DNA of 64,000 bases. It comes from Nostoc sp. FACHB-892. GTDB lineage: Bacteria; Cyanobacteriota; Cyanobacteriia; Cyanobacteriales; Nostocaceae. This document shows positions 1 to 8,157 of this stretch, piece by piece (position 1 is the first letter of the stretch; every line of letters begins with the position of its first letter). Below the pieces are notes generated by a model. That model was not told the DNA's origin and made no database searches. It saw only the letters and a program-made list of their open reading frames with translations. The DNA lies in assembly GCF_014698795.1 (NCBI RefSeq), contig NZ_JACJTR010000014.1, positions 1 through 64,000 on the forward strand, written 5' to 3'. The translations under genes and the position numbers were made by a program.

Positions 1-157
1 AACGTTGCCCTATTTCTTGTTGTTCCTTGACTTGCCCACTCGCCAGCCACCACAACATCTGTAACTTTTCTTTCTGGTTTCCCAAAGACGTTGTTTGTAG
101 GCGTTTTTTTAGTTCCTCTTCGCTCTCGGCGATCTCAATCTTAAATGGGCGACTCAT
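1..157 (-). pseudogene. IS630-type transposase, N-terminal part (cut by window edge)
   Basis: The minus strand reads from an ATG at 157 and stays open to the window edge. The product starts MSRPFKIEIAESEEELKKRL and continues with a Trp-Trp-Leu-Ala segment and a Gln/Glu-rich helix. This resembles the N-terminal helix-turn-helix region of cyanobacterial IS630-family (Tc1/mariner-like) transposases. An in-frame GTG at 169 is an alternative start. The rest of the gene lies outside the window, so whether it is intact cannot be judged. The element end probably lies between 158 and about 220, just before the conserved part of the neighbouring hydrolase. The family call rests on recognition of the N-terminus only. 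Confidence 0.55.
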
Positions 158-178
158 GGGTATGCTCACTTACCGAGT

Positions 179-1075
179 TTGTTTCTCCTTATTATATGTA
201 GCTTCACATTAAATTGGTATTACATTACCGTTGGTCAAGAAAACTCTGCAACCATCGATCTCTACTACGAAGATCTTGGGACAGGACAACCGATTGTACT
301 GATTCATGGATTTCCATTGAACGGACATTCCTGGGAGAAGCAGGTTTTAGTTTTACTGAATGCAGGATATCGAGTAATTACCTACGATCGCCGAGGATTT
401 GGCAACTCCAGTCAGCCCTCATCTGGCTATGACTACGATACCTTCGCCGCCGATTTGAACACATTGATGACCAAGCTTGACTTGCAAAATACCGTGCTGG
501 TCGGTTTCTCAATGGGAACAGGTGAAGTCACACGTTATCTTGGCAAATACGGCTCAGAGCGGGTGCAGAAAGCCGTGCTGATGGCTCCCGTTCCACCGTT
601 TCTGTTAAAGACAGACGACAATCCAGAGGGTGTTGATCAAAGCGTTTTCGATGGCATTATGAAAGCGATTGTTGACGATCGTCCAGCTTATTTCTCTGCC
701 TTTTTCAAAGAGTTCTTCAATGTTGATGTATTGCTTGGCGATTCTCGTTCCGAGAGGCTACGCCAACGCATCAGCAATGAAGCGATCCAAGCCAGTTGGA
801 ATGTGGCAGTAGGGGCTTCTGCTAAAGGGACTTTGGACTGTGTACCCTCCTGGCTCACCGATTTCCGCGATGATCTGCCCCGCATTGATGTGCCGACTCT
901 GATTATTCATGGAGATAGCGATCGCATTCTGCCACTGGAGTCCACCGCAGCAAGACTTCCAAAACTGATTAAAAACAGTCAACTGGTTGTCATTCCTGAT
1001 GGACCACACGCGATCAACTGGACTCACGCTGATCAGGTCAATCCCGTGTTGCTGGACTTTCTTCAGCAGAAATAA
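179..1075 (+). CDS. alpha/beta hydrolase, non-haem chloroperoxidase-like
   Basis: A serine hydrolase of the alpha/beta fold, close to bacterial non-haem haloperoxidases and arylesterases. The oxyanion-loop motif LIHGFPLNGHSW is near residue 41. The nucleophile elbow is GFSMGTGE, the acid is expected in IIHGDSDRILP, and the catalytic His is in GPHAINWTH near the C-terminus. Residues from about YITVGQENSATIDLYYEDLG match the usual start of the family, where the protein begins a few residues before YIT. Here no ATG is available; the only in-frame start upstream is TTG at 179, with no clear ribosome binding site. The native start was probably replaced when the IS630-type element inserted. The fold is intact, but expression is uncertain. 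Confidence 0.8.
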   Translation: MFLLIICSFTLNWYYITVGQENSATIDLYYEDLGTGQPIVLIHGFPLNGHSWEKQVLVLLNAGYRVITYDRRGFGNSSQPSSGYDYDTFAADLNTLMTKLDLQNTVLVGFSMGTGEVTRYLGKYGSERVQKAVLMAPVPPFLLKTDDNPEGVDQSVFDGIMKAIVDDRPAYFSAFFKEFFNVDVLLGDSRSERLRQRISNEAIQASWNVAVGASAKGTLDCVPSWLTDFRDDLPRIDVPTLIIHGDSDRILPLESTAARLPKLIKNSQLVVIPDGPHAINWTHADQVNPVLLDFLQQK

Positions 1076-1148
1076 TCAGTGACCCTTTCTCCTCCAAAAT
1101 TCACAGATCCTGAACTTGATCCGATTGTGTAATTGCAAGCCTAAACTT

Positions 1149-1238
1149 ATGCTGATCCAAAAACTAAACGACTGTGAAGAAATGATCGCTATCACTGGAC
1201 AATCCTTAGTGATCGATGGCGGATACACAGCGAACTGA
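1149..1238 (+). pseudogene. C-terminal remnant of an SDR oxidoreductase
   Basis: The frame ends in ITGQSLVIDGGYTAN followed by TGA at 1236. That is the typical C-terminal strand and tail of classical short-chain dehydrogenases (glucose/3-oxoacyl-ACP reductase type; ITGQ...DGG). No Rossmann nucleotide-binding motif or YxxxK active site lies upstream, so about 230 residues are missing. The remnant starts 70 bases after the hydrolase stop. It shows that a neighbouring gene was deleted, not that anything functional is encoded. The left limit is approximate. Confidence 0.6.
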
Positions 1239-1309
1239 CCCATTTCAAGAGAGAACAAGAGAGAACAGACGAGCTTGATTTTCAGATCACATCTACAAGG
1301 AGGAATTCT

Positions 1310-1339
1310 ATATCAACTTTTGTCTTAGTTCATGGGTAA
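1310..1339 (+). pseudogene. N-terminal remnant of a second alpha/beta hydrolase
   Basis: A strong Shine-Dalgarno sequence (AAGGAGG, 1297-1303) is followed by ATA-TCA-ACT and then codons for TFVLVHG and a stop. The frame matches the start MSTFVLVHGAWHG seen in many hydrolases, with the initiator changed from ATG to ATA and the gene cut after the HG of the oxyanion loop. The IS66 and IS5 remnants follow directly, so insertion and deletion probably removed the rest. The stretch is short; the call depends on the match of RBS, spacing and motif. Confidence 0.45.
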
Positions 1340-1349
1340 GGATTCAGGT

Positions 1350-1590
1350 CTAATATTTAGGAAGCAGGGATGGGATAGACAGATAATTATTGGAATTAGC
1401 CAGCAGTGCTTGTGCAAAAAAATCAATCACAGATCGGCTTTGACGACGGCAGGTTTGCACCACCGTCAAAAGATGTGCAGTGTGTTTAAACCTGTCCATC
1501 GAACGGGAGCCGCCACTAACTTTACGTTTTGTCACAGCCAAACGAAGTGAGCGTTCGGCCTGATTATTATCAAGAGGAACTTCCGGGTAA
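1350..1590 (-). pseudogene. IS66-family transposase, C-terminal fragment
   Basis: The minus strand reads YPEVPLDNNQAERSLR, followed by LAVTKRKVSGGSRSMDRFKH and TAHLLTVVQTCRRQ, ending at 1350. The NNQAER box carries the last acidic residue of the DDE triad in IS66 transposases, and the tail matches the family C-terminus. The fragment stops exactly where the IS5-type inverted repeat begins (1591). No IS66 sequence continues beyond the right end of that element at 2591, so this is not a simple insertion: the other part has been deleted. Confidence 0.75.
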
Positions 1591-1988
1591 GAGGCTATTT
1601 ATAAAGTAAATCTAAAAACCAGCAGAAAGAAGTTCTGATAACGATAAAATACTTCATGTGCAGTGTATTTACATAGATAGTCGATATGGCGCGAAAGTCT
1701 TACCCTACAGATTTAACTGATATGGAGTGGGAAATCTTGGCTCCCTTGATTCCACCAGCTAAAGAAGGAGGGCATCCACGCACAACAGATATGCGTGAAA
1801 TATGCAATGCCATCTATTATCATTTGAAAACTGGATGCCAATGGAATATGCAACAGGCGAGACTTTCCGCCAAGCTCAACGGTATACAGCTATTACCGTA
1901 AATGGCAACGCAAGGGAGTTTGGGAAAAATTAAACCATACACTGCGTGATCAAGTTCGCATAAAATTAGGTAGGTCAACACAACCAAG

Positions 1989-2040
1989 TGCGTTAGCGTT
2001 CGCGGAGCGTCTCGTAGAGAAGCTCGCCGTAGGCATCGCA
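1989..2040. repeat. dispersed palindromic repeat inside transposase
   Basis: A GC-rich element of the kind scattered through Nostoc genomes, with the modules GTTCGCGGAGCGTCTCG, TAGAGAA and GCCGTAGGCATCGC. It lies between codons that in intact relatives are adjacent (SALA and VDSQSVKTT) and keeps the frame open. Related modules recur at about 3111, 10655, 18792, 19934, 31274 and 36985. Confidence 0.6.
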
Positions 2041-2078
2041 GTAGATAGTCAGTCGGTAAAAACGACTGAAAAAAGGGA

Positions 2079-2119
2079 GCCAGTGCGTTGGGCGGCTCTG
2101 CCGACTTGAAGCAACTGGC
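2079..2119. repeat. second dispersed palindromic repeat
   Basis: The stretch begins GCCAGTGCGTTGGGCGGC and ends CGACTTGAAGCAACTGGC, giving an imperfect palindrome with terminal GCCAGT/ACTGGC. This class is common in heterocystous cyanobacteria and often interrupts genes. Here it destroys the reading frame of the transposase. Confidence 0.5.
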
Positions 2120-2623
2120 GTGAGATGTCTACGGCTTTGATGGTGGCAAGTTAGTCAAAGGAAGAAAACGCCAAACAATCGTTGATAGCCTTGGGCTATT
2201 TGCTCAAAGTGATTGTGAGCAAAGGCAATCCTCCTGAAAGAGTGCTTGCAGCGTATGCCTTGATGGAACTGGTAGAAGAACGCCCAGAATTATTGGAAAA
2301 AGTTGAAGTCATGTGGGTTGACTCGGGGTATGACGGCGATAAGTTTGCGCTGGCTGTTTGGTTGATGATTCAAGCTCATGTTGAGGTCATGCGTCGTACT
2401 GATAAAGAATTTGAAGTTTTACCCAAGCGTTGGGTAGTAGAAAGAACATTCGGTTGGTAAAACCTGTACCATCGTTTGAGTAAAGATTACGAACGTCTGA
2501 CTGAAATGAGTGAAGCTGCCATATATGCCGTTATGACTCGTATTATGTTACGTCGTCTAGCCGTCTAAAGATTTACTTTATAAATGGTCTCCAACACTGT
2601 GAAATTATTGCTATCTAAACACT

Positions 2624-2866
2624 ATGACAGATTTATCAAAAATAATTGCCCACAAAGGCGACAATCCACTAATTACCTCACCTGAAAATTTGCAGTCAGA
2701 AGAAGATGTAGAACTTGAGCGAAAACTGCGAGAACTGAAGTTTAAACAAGAACTAAGAAAAGATTGGATTTTATTTATTGTCAGGGATGTAGTAATTTTT
2801 CCTGCGGCTATCCTTTTTATTTTTGCTGCCAGTGGTTATTCCCTATTTCTTCATATTCATGGGTAA
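2624..2866 (+). CDS. small membrane protein, unknown function
   Basis: 80 residues from an ATG 33 bases after the IS end. Residues 20-45 are charged and probably helical (SEEDVELERKLRELKFKQEL). One hydrophobic segment follows (about 47-75, FIVRDVVIFPAAILFIFAAS), so this looks like a single-pass or tail-anchored membrane protein. I do not recognise a family. Codon use and length are credible, but there is no strong ribosome binding site. It may be the surviving part of a small operon disrupted by the insertion. Confidence 0.45.
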   Translation: MTDLSKIIAHKGDNPLITSPENLQSEEDVELERKLRELKFKQELRKDWILFIVRDVVIFPAAILFIFAASGYSLFLHIHG

Positions 2867-2945
2867 CTTACTCTGACTACAATTTTTAATCACCACATTT
2901 ACCAAAGAAATTTTTGACCAAGTTAGCTCCCCACTAATTCCTCGT

Positions 2946-3068
2946 ATGTCGGAGGGTTATAGAATTACTTATTTCGGTGATTTCAAACAAGGAGAAACTC
3001 AAACCTATTTGTGGAAGCTGAGTTTTGCTAATCATGGACATGAATTTATAGTTCCGATGCAGGGGTAA
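2946..3068 (+). pseudogene. short reading frame, possible gene remnant
   Basis: A frame open from about 2877 to TAA at 3066, containing ATG at 2946 and the product MSEGYRITYFGDFKQGETQT, then YLWKLSFANHGHEFIVPMQG. The composition is protein-like and the frame is also open upstream (TKEIFDQVSSPLIPR), but without a start codon before 2946. I recognise no family. It may be a remnant of a longer gene or a 40-residue protein. Confidence 0.25.
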
Positions 3069-3602
3069 GGTTTTACACCCACTCTAAATACTGAAAAATG
3101 GTCGAGTGGAGCGATCACCTACGGCACGCGTTCCGCCATCGCTATTAGGTTAAAAGTCTGATCTCTGAGGATGGAGAAGCTTAAAATGGCAGGGATTCTA
3201 AGAGAAAATACAGGCTTCGAGTATTTACAAGTAATGCTGGCAGGATCAGTCGGCGAAAGCAGATTGTCGTTAAAAAGCTGCTGGTGAAGTTTCCGCACTG
3301 GGGGATTGCTTGTGTTGAAAGGGTTTTGATTGATTGGAACGAGTAGAGAGAGTTTGTTGATTGGCAGGGATAGCAATCATAAGACATCTCGTAAAAGTAA
3401 CAAGTGCCCAGATGTTGGGGTGCATATTTGCATATTACTGGGTTTGAGGAAATTCCATCCCTTTCCTCACTTCTGCAAGAAGTCTATAGTGGTTTGAAAT
3501 TTACGTCTGTAAAGTTTTGTAAAAGTTTTGAGTTTTCACAAAAAAGTTGGGTTTTGGGCTGATGTGATCCTAGTAACCTCATTTAACAACCCTCTGCTGA
3601 TT
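3069..3602. other. intergenic region before RTX-type gene
   Basis: A gap of about 530 bases. It has a dispersed palindromic repeat at 3111-3141, made of GCGATCACCTACGGC and GTTCCGCCATCGC arms. A stretch at 3180-3340 is locally open in one frame (reading ...RRKQIVVKKLLVKFPHWGIA) and may be decayed coding sequence; I cannot name the source. The segment at 3480-3600 should carry the promoter of the RTX-type gene, but I see no convincing boxes. Confidence 0.4.
3111..3141. repeat. dispersed palindromic repeat
   Basis: GCGATCACCTACGGCACGCG followed by TTCCGCCATCGC: the same GCGAT..C/CTACGGC module family seen elsewhere in the window. It stands alone in an intergenic region. Confidence 0.45.
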
Positions 3603-4673
3603 ATGGCAATTATTAACGGTAGTGATTTTGATGACAACAATACCATTAACGGTACCCCATCTATCTTTCGCCCTGCCCTAAATGGGGGTGATGACAACGA
3701 TATCTTGAACGGCAATGGCGGCAACGATATCCTAAACGGCAATGGCAACGTCGATGTTCTCAATGGGGGTGAAGGCAATGATAGCCTAAATGGGGGTGGT
3801 GACAGCGATATCCTGAACGGCAATAGGGGAAACGATACGCTTGATGGGGGTGCTAGTAGCGATATTCTCAATGGGGGTTCTGGCAGGGATTCCCTCATCG
3901 GGGGTGCTGATGGCAGTAGTGATACCTTCATTTTCAGTGAGGGTGACGACATAATTGATGGCGGAGACGGCTTTGATACCGTAATCTATAGAGGTACACC
4001 TCAAAGGATTATCTTGTCAGGTGTTGGAAGCGTTAGAAAACCTGCGGGGTTGGGGTTAGACACGCTCTTGAGAGTAGAAAACATTATTGCTAATGGGGGT
4101 GTTGCCAACAATATCATAGATGCATCCGAATCTGTGGCTGGGGTATCTATCACTGTTAACTTGGAAACCCGAAGTTTGGTTGCCAATAACGTTCCTGGTT
4201 TGGGAACATTGCCATTTACAGTAGTCGACTTTGATGATGTCATCGGCACAAATGCAAATGACAATATTGTTGGCGACAACCAAAATAACCAATTATCGGG
4301 TGGAAATGGGACTGATCGCCTCACTGGAGGAGCAGGTAACGATATTTTCGATTTTGACTTAGTTCTTGAGAGTCAACCTGGTGCATCATCAAGCGATGTT
4401 ATCACTGACTTTGTTGGAAACGGAAACAATGCCTCGCTAGGTGATCAAATCGATTTATCTACTATTGATGCCAACCCCTCTTCAGAAGGGAACCAAGCCT
4501 TCACTTTCATCAGTACTGCCGCATTCTCCGCAGTTGGTCAAGTTAGATATGTAGCAGGTATTCTTGCAGCTAACACCGATGGCAATTTGGGCGCTGACTT
4601 TGAGATTCAGCTTACAGGAGCGCCAACACTATTTGTGGCAGCAGGAAATCCTACAAGCGACATTATTCTTTAA
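3603..4673 (+). CDS. RTX-type calcium-binding repeat protein
   Basis: 356 residues from ATG 3603. The frame is open further upstream to a weak start at 3528, but MAIINGSDFDDNN fits secreted RTX proteins better. Residues 25-110 carry at least seven nonapeptide repeats of the GGxGNDxLNG type, which form calcium-loaded beta-rolls. A linker of about 130 residues follows, then two more repeats (GGNGTDRLTGGAGNDIFDF) and a C-terminal domain with DVITDFVG and GDQIDLS, typical of haemolysin-type proteins. There is no Sec signal; export by a type I system reading a C-terminal signal is expected from the family. No transporter genes are adjacent. The repeats are locally C-rich on the other strand, which explains long antisense frames. 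Confidence 0.85.
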   Translation: MAIINGSDFDDNNTINGTPSIFRPALNGGDDNDILNGNGGNDILNGNGNVDVLNGGEGNDSLNGGGDSDILNGNRGNDTLDGGASSDILNGGSGRDSLIGGADGSSDTFIFSEGDDIIDGGDGFDTVIYRGTPQRIILSGVGSVRKPAGLGLDTLLRVENIIANGGVANNIIDASESVAGVSITVNLETRSLVANNVPGLGTLPFTVVDFDDVIGTNANDNIVGDNQNNQLSGGNGTDRLTGGAGNDIFDFDLVLESQPGASSSDVITDFVGNGNNASLGDQIDLSTIDANPSSEGNQAFTFISTAAFSAVGQVRYVAGILAANTDGNLGADFEIQLTGAPTLFVAAGNPTSDIIL

Positions 4674-4696
4674 TTAATCATAATTGCATAGCCGCG

Positions 4697-4729
4697 GGGA
4701 AAGGCAAGTTGAGCTTGCCTTTCCCTTTT
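4697..4729 (+). terminator. rho-independent terminator of RTX-type gene
   Basis: A perfect 12-bp stem, GGGAAAGGCAAG and CTTGCCTTTCCC, with a 5-base loop, followed by TTTT. It starts 23 bases after the stop codon at 4673. Confidence 0.85.
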
Positions 4730-4829
4730 ATAAAAAAAGCAAAATGTAAGTAATCAAAGATTAACTTTTAGTTAGAATAAGTTTAAAATTGTCCTGCCGT
4801 ATCAGGGATATTGTGGCTAAACGACTATA

Positions 4830-4863
4830 TCTTTGGCGCTTTCGCCCTTCAGGCGAAAGCTAG
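4830..4863. repeat. short palindromic repeat
   Basis: GCTTTCGCC, a five-base loop CTTCA, then GGCGAAAGC form a perfect 9-bp hairpin in an otherwise AT-rich intergenic region. The sequence type resembles dispersed cyanobacterial palindromes. It has no T-run, so a terminator role is unlikely. Confidence 0.4.
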
Positions 4864-4907
4864 GCTTATAGCATTTTATTATTGGTAAGTGCCTAACCCA
4901 AGATCCT

Positions 4908-4945
4908 CTTGAAAAGGAGTTATTGCCCAATAACTCCTCCTCAAG
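4908..4945 (-). terminator. possible terminator of the secreted nuclease gene
   Basis: An inner stem GGAGTTATT / AATAACTCC (4916-4924 with 4929-4937) and an outer CTTGA / TCAAG pair. Read on the minus strand the inner hairpin is followed by TTTTC. It lies about 110 bases beyond the stop of the gene that ends at 5056. Confidence 0.4.
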
Positions 4946-5055
4946 AACTGCTCAAAGACTGTTTACCTCAACAGATAAAAACTTTGTAAACCAAGCCGCA
5001 CTGTCCTGTCTCCTGCCTTCTAAAAACATTAATTTACCATTATTGCGTCAATCCC

Positions 5056-8000
5056 TTAAATCGTTACAAAATCAGCAGCAGTGATAGTGCTAGACTGCAC
5101 TCCACTTAGAACCGCTAGCAGTCCATCATTACTTGTCAGCCTAATTAGGGTGTTGCTAGCATCCACACCTGTGCCTTGGGTAATCGTCAACTGCCCAAAT
5201 AACAGATTTCCTGACAAGCCGAGCAAGTCTTGACTATCTTGAAAGTCGGTGATGGTGTCAATGCCTGTATCCACTGCTAACACAAAGCGATCGCTACCCC
5301 TGCTACCAGTCAGGCTGTCATTGCCTTGGCCACCATTGAGTAGGTCATCACCATTAGCACCCACTAGGATATCGTTGCTAATGCCCCCGTTAAGGATGTC
5401 ATTGCCGTTATTCCCGTTGAGGATATCGTTGCCATTGCCCCCATTTAAGGTATCGTTAGCATTACCGCCGTTGAGTTCATCTCTGCCGGAGGTGCCATTA
5501 ATCGGGTTGTTGCCATTGCCCCCGTTGATTACGGTAAGGGTGCTAGACAAATTAATCCCAACTAGAATTGGGTCATGGTCGGACGAGCGGTAGGGTGTTT
5601 CTGTGTAGAGGTCAGGTGAGGCTCCAGATCCTTTAAATTCAAGGTTGTAATCTAAAATTCTCGGTTCGTCAGCGTTAATATGCCACTCGGTCACATCCGA
5701 TACTTGAGTATCCAGGCTAGACGTGGCAAGGGCATGATCCAGGTAGCCTGACTGTCCATCAAAGACAAATGAGTAGGGATTATCTACAAATTTGTCAATT
5801 TCATCGATTAAACCGCCATTTCGTAGAACATCAATTGGGTCTTCTTCACCATAAGCATTCAAGTCACCAATGACCAGCACATCGCTATCACCTGTTGAGA
5901 CTTTCAGCTCATTAACAAATCCAAGCAGTGCTTCTGCCTGCTGAACGCGGGTGAAGTTGAAAGCACCTTGCCCATCACCTTGGTCTGCATCTAAACCCGT
6001 GCCTGTTCCACCCTTAGATTTGAAGTGGTTGATCACGGGTGTGAAAGTTTCACCATTGGAGTTAAGGATAAAAGTCTGCGCTACAGGTAGGCGATTGTAA
6101 ACGGCATCAGTATCGCTCAGGGATGCACCAACTGGGGTAACGACACCTGATTTATAAATAAACGCTGTTTTGATTTCGTCAGTCCCGACCCCTGTAGCTG
6201 GGTCACGAATATAATCGTAGACTTTAGCGCCGATGTTATCGTTGAGACTATTGACTAAATTAGCGATCGCTGAATTGGCATCATCACCATCATTTTCAAT
6301 TTCAATTAAACCAACGACATCAGCATTAAGCGCTGCGATCGCACTAACAATCTTGGCATTTTGTCGCTCAAACTCAATGGCAGAATCTGCGCCGCGAGAT
6401 GTAGGGAATCCGCCCCCCGCACCATCTCCATTGAAGTAATTCAATACATTGAAGCTAGCAACTTTAATATTACCCCCAACGTTTTCTGGTGCAGAGGTGC
6501 GGGGATTAGTCTGGTTAAATACAGGTGTAACCGTTGGCTGAAGCCGATAATTGTTGAATCCGTAGCCAAGCACACCAGTCAGGTTCGTGGTTGTATCACC
6601 TGTCCGCAAGGTGTTATTGGCATTGAGATAGGGGATAGTCGTCGGATTTTGAGTATTGCTACCATCATCCACTAGAATTCGACGGCTGTTGTTGATATTC
6701 TGCTGAATCGTGACAGCAGCTACGTTGTTTTCATCATTTTCTGTTTCAGAGGAGGGGATGTCAGTCGGATCGATGAAGTTCGTGGGATTAAACAACCGTC
6801 CCTCAGCCGATAGTACGACCTCACCAAAACGAGCCAAGTTGAAGTTTTCGGTGACGGTTAAAGTTTCTGGGAAGGTGACCAGCGTTCCCTCGTAGCGTTC
6901 CAGGCTTGTTCCGGTTGCTAGAGGTAAATCTACTACAGTGGGGGCAACTGTACCTGAACCCACCACGTTTAAACTGGTGGGGCTATCGATTTGCGTCTGA
7001 TTGAAGGATTCAGAAACTTTTCCTGTAACTTGTACAACATCACCCACGTTGACATCAATGCTTGAAGGGGCAAAAACAAAGATGCCATCTGAAGTTGCTG
7101 AGTTGCCGTCCCCTGTGGGGTCTTGGATGTAGAAACCGTTCAGACCCGTACTACCCTGAAAATCTCCGACCACTACACCTTCAGTGGTGTAGAATGTATT
7201 GTTGCCAGCAAAAGGGCTAGCGTCACCAGATCCTTGAATAGTGTAGATTGGCGTTAGCATGAGGGCAACGTCGTTATCGGTTACATTAACGTTGAGATTT
7301 GGAATTGGTGTAGAGGTGTTGGAGTAGGCAGGGTCAGCACTACTGGTAATCGAGTGGGTAATTACACCGTTATGGGGAGAACCTTCCATGTCCGCATCAT
7401 TAACTGCCCTAACAGTCACTGTTTGAGAAGTAGTGTTGCTTAAGGACAGTGTTACTGAATTGAAGAAGTTTATACCATCGCTACTGATTTGGGTTTCTTC
7501 GTCTGCTGCGATCGCAATGTTTACAGCACCAGTCGGCACGGTATTTAGTGCGATCGTGTAGGTGTCAGTAGTTTCACCTGCTTCGTTGACATCTGTGCTG
7601 CCGCCAGATTGGGTGATTGTCACCCCAGCAGTATTACTGCCATCAGTTGTGTAGCTTCCCAATCCGTCAAAGGTATCTGTACCAAACCCAAGCCATTGTA
7701 CACTTGGTTCAAATACATCATCAGAGTTGGTATCACCCATTGTGATGCTACTCTTGCGGCGCAGTGTGTTATCTGCTGTACTAGTTAGTCCTGTACCCCA
7801 CTCAGTCCCTGGATCAACACCAATCTGACCGATTACATCAACGATGGTACCACTGGTTCCACCCTTGCGTAGGACAATCGCATCGTCACCGTTGTACCAG
7901 GAAGCGCTACTGGTTTGATCTGCCTGAGCGATAATCGTCGCATTAGCAAGACTTTGAGCAAGGACAAATACATCCCCATTTGCTACTGTACCTGTCAAGT

Positions 8001-8157
8001 TGATTGTCGTAGCAGGAGCAGTATTGCCATTGAAATACATCTGCACAACGTAGCCTTCTGCCGATAAGTTGATTGCAGCCCCAGTGCTGTTGTAAATTTC
8101 AAGAGCTTTGTTGTTACTGCTGCCCTCTACATACTCGGAAAAAAACAAATCTGCCAT
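5056..8157 (-). CDS. secreted endonuclease/exonuclease/phosphatase with lamin-tail and RTX domains
   Basis: 1033 residues, ExeM/NucH-like extracellular nuclease. Residues 1-170 are a lamin-tail domain (LFFSEYVEGSSNNKALEIYN, later AIVLRKGG). Residues 175-295 look like a Calx-beta-type sandwich and 300-400 an OB-fold-like domain (GFYIQDPTGDGN, VVQVTGKVSES). From about 565 comes the EEP nuclease domain, with SFNVLNYF, the metal-binding Glu in GLIEIEND, VINHFKSKGG, GDLNAYGEEDP and the catalytic SSDHDPI. Residues 880-1000 hold about seven GGxGNDxLNG repeats. There is no Sec signal; type I secretion is expected from the C-terminal RTX part. The likely role is breakdown of extracellular DNA for phosphate or nucleotides. 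It is divergently placed from nothing and stands as a single gene. Confidence 0.88.
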   Translation of the reverse strand: MADLFFSEYVEGSSNNKALEIYNSTGAAINLSAEGYVVQMYFNGNTAPATTINLTGTVANGDVFVLAQSLANATIIAQADQTSSASWYNGDDAIVLRKGGTSGTIVDVIGQIGVDPGTEWGTGLTSTADNTLRRKSSITMGDTNSDDVFEPSVQWLGFGTDTFDGLGSYTTDGSNTAGVTITQSGGSTDVNEAGETTDTYTIALNTVPTGAVNIAIAADEETQISSDGINFFNSVTLSLSNTTSQTVTVRAVNDADMEGSPHNGVITHSITSSADPAYSNTSTPIPNLNVNVTDNDVALMLTPIYTIQGSGDASPFAGNNTFYTTEGVVVGDFQGSTGLNGFYIQDPTGDGNSATSDGIFVFAPSSIDVNVGDVVQVTGKVSESFNQTQIDSPTSLNVVGSGTVAPTVVDLPLATGTSLERYEGTLVTFPETLTVTENFNLARFGEVVLSAEGRLFNPTNFIDPTDIPSSETENDENNVAAVTIQQNINNSRRILVDDGSNTQNPTTIPYLNANNTLRTGDTTTNLTGVLGYGFNNYRLQPTVTPVFNQTNPRTSAPENVGGNIKVASFNVLNYFNGDGAGGGFPTSRGADSAIEFERQNAKIVSAIAALNADVVGLIEIENDGDDANSAIANLVNSLNDNIGAKVYDYIRDPATGVGTDEIKTAFIYKSGVVTPVGASLSDTDAVYNRLPVAQTFILNSNGETFTPVINHFKSKGGTGTGLDADQGDGQGAFNFTRVQQAEALLGFVNELKVSTGDSDVLVIGDLNAYGEEDPIDVLRNGGLIDEIDKFVDNPYSFVFDGQSGYLDHALATSSLDTQVSDVTEWHINADEPRILDYNLEFKGSGASPDLYTETPYRSSDHDPILVGINLSSTLTVINGGNGNNPINGTSGRDELNGGNANDTLNGGNGNDILNGNNGNDILNGGISNDILVGANGDDLLNGGQGNDSLTGSRGSDRFVLAVDTGIDTITDFQDSQDLLGLSGNLLFGQLTITQGTGVDASNTLIRLTSNDGLLAVLSGVQSSTITAADFVTI

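Larger units (their letters stand above)
1686..2568 (+). pseudogene. IS5-family transposase, frameshifted and interrupted
   Basis: The start MARKSYPTDLTDMEWEILAP, followed by PLIPPAKEGG, is the standard N-terminus of cyanobacterial IS5-type transposases. The frame breaks after about residue 55 (QWNM), where the expected continuation is found in another frame. A dispersed repeat (1989-2040) adds residues in frame before VDSQSVKTT, and a second repeat (2079-2119) destroys the next part. The later segment contains VDSGYDG and RWVVERTFGW, the D and E regions of the DDE site. It then meets a TAA at 2458 and continues as NLYHRLSKDYERLTEMSEAA to a natural stop at 2566-2568. With at least three lesions the gene cannot make active transposase. 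Confidence 0.85.
1591..2591 (+). mobile_element. IS5-family insertion sequence (degenerate)
   Basis: Imperfect terminal inverted repeats of 23 bases, 1591-1613 and 2569-2591, match at 21 of 23 positions; the shared core is ATTTATAAAGTAAATCT. They enclose one transposase reading frame that is now broken. The element is 1001 bp, a normal size for the IS5 group (IS1031/IS427-like). No target duplication is visible: the left flank is TAA and the right flank CAA, consistent with a deletion next to the element. Two dispersed repeats sit inside it (1989-2040 and 2079-2119). Confidence 0.8.

Noticed and set aside
1076..1258. 60-codon minus-strand frame after the hydrolase
   Set aside because: The plus strand carries a recognisable SDR C-terminus in this place, so the minus frame is a shadow.
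3119..3376. 85-codon minus-strand frame in the intergenic region
   Set aside because: No family, no ribosome binding site, and it starts within a dispersed repeat.
3536..3952. Long open frame on the minus strand under the RTX repeats (and a similar one on the plus strand at 5249-5593)
   Set aside because: Both are antisense shadows of GGxGNDxLNG repeats; the Pro/Ser/Leu-rich product is an artefact of the repeat codons.
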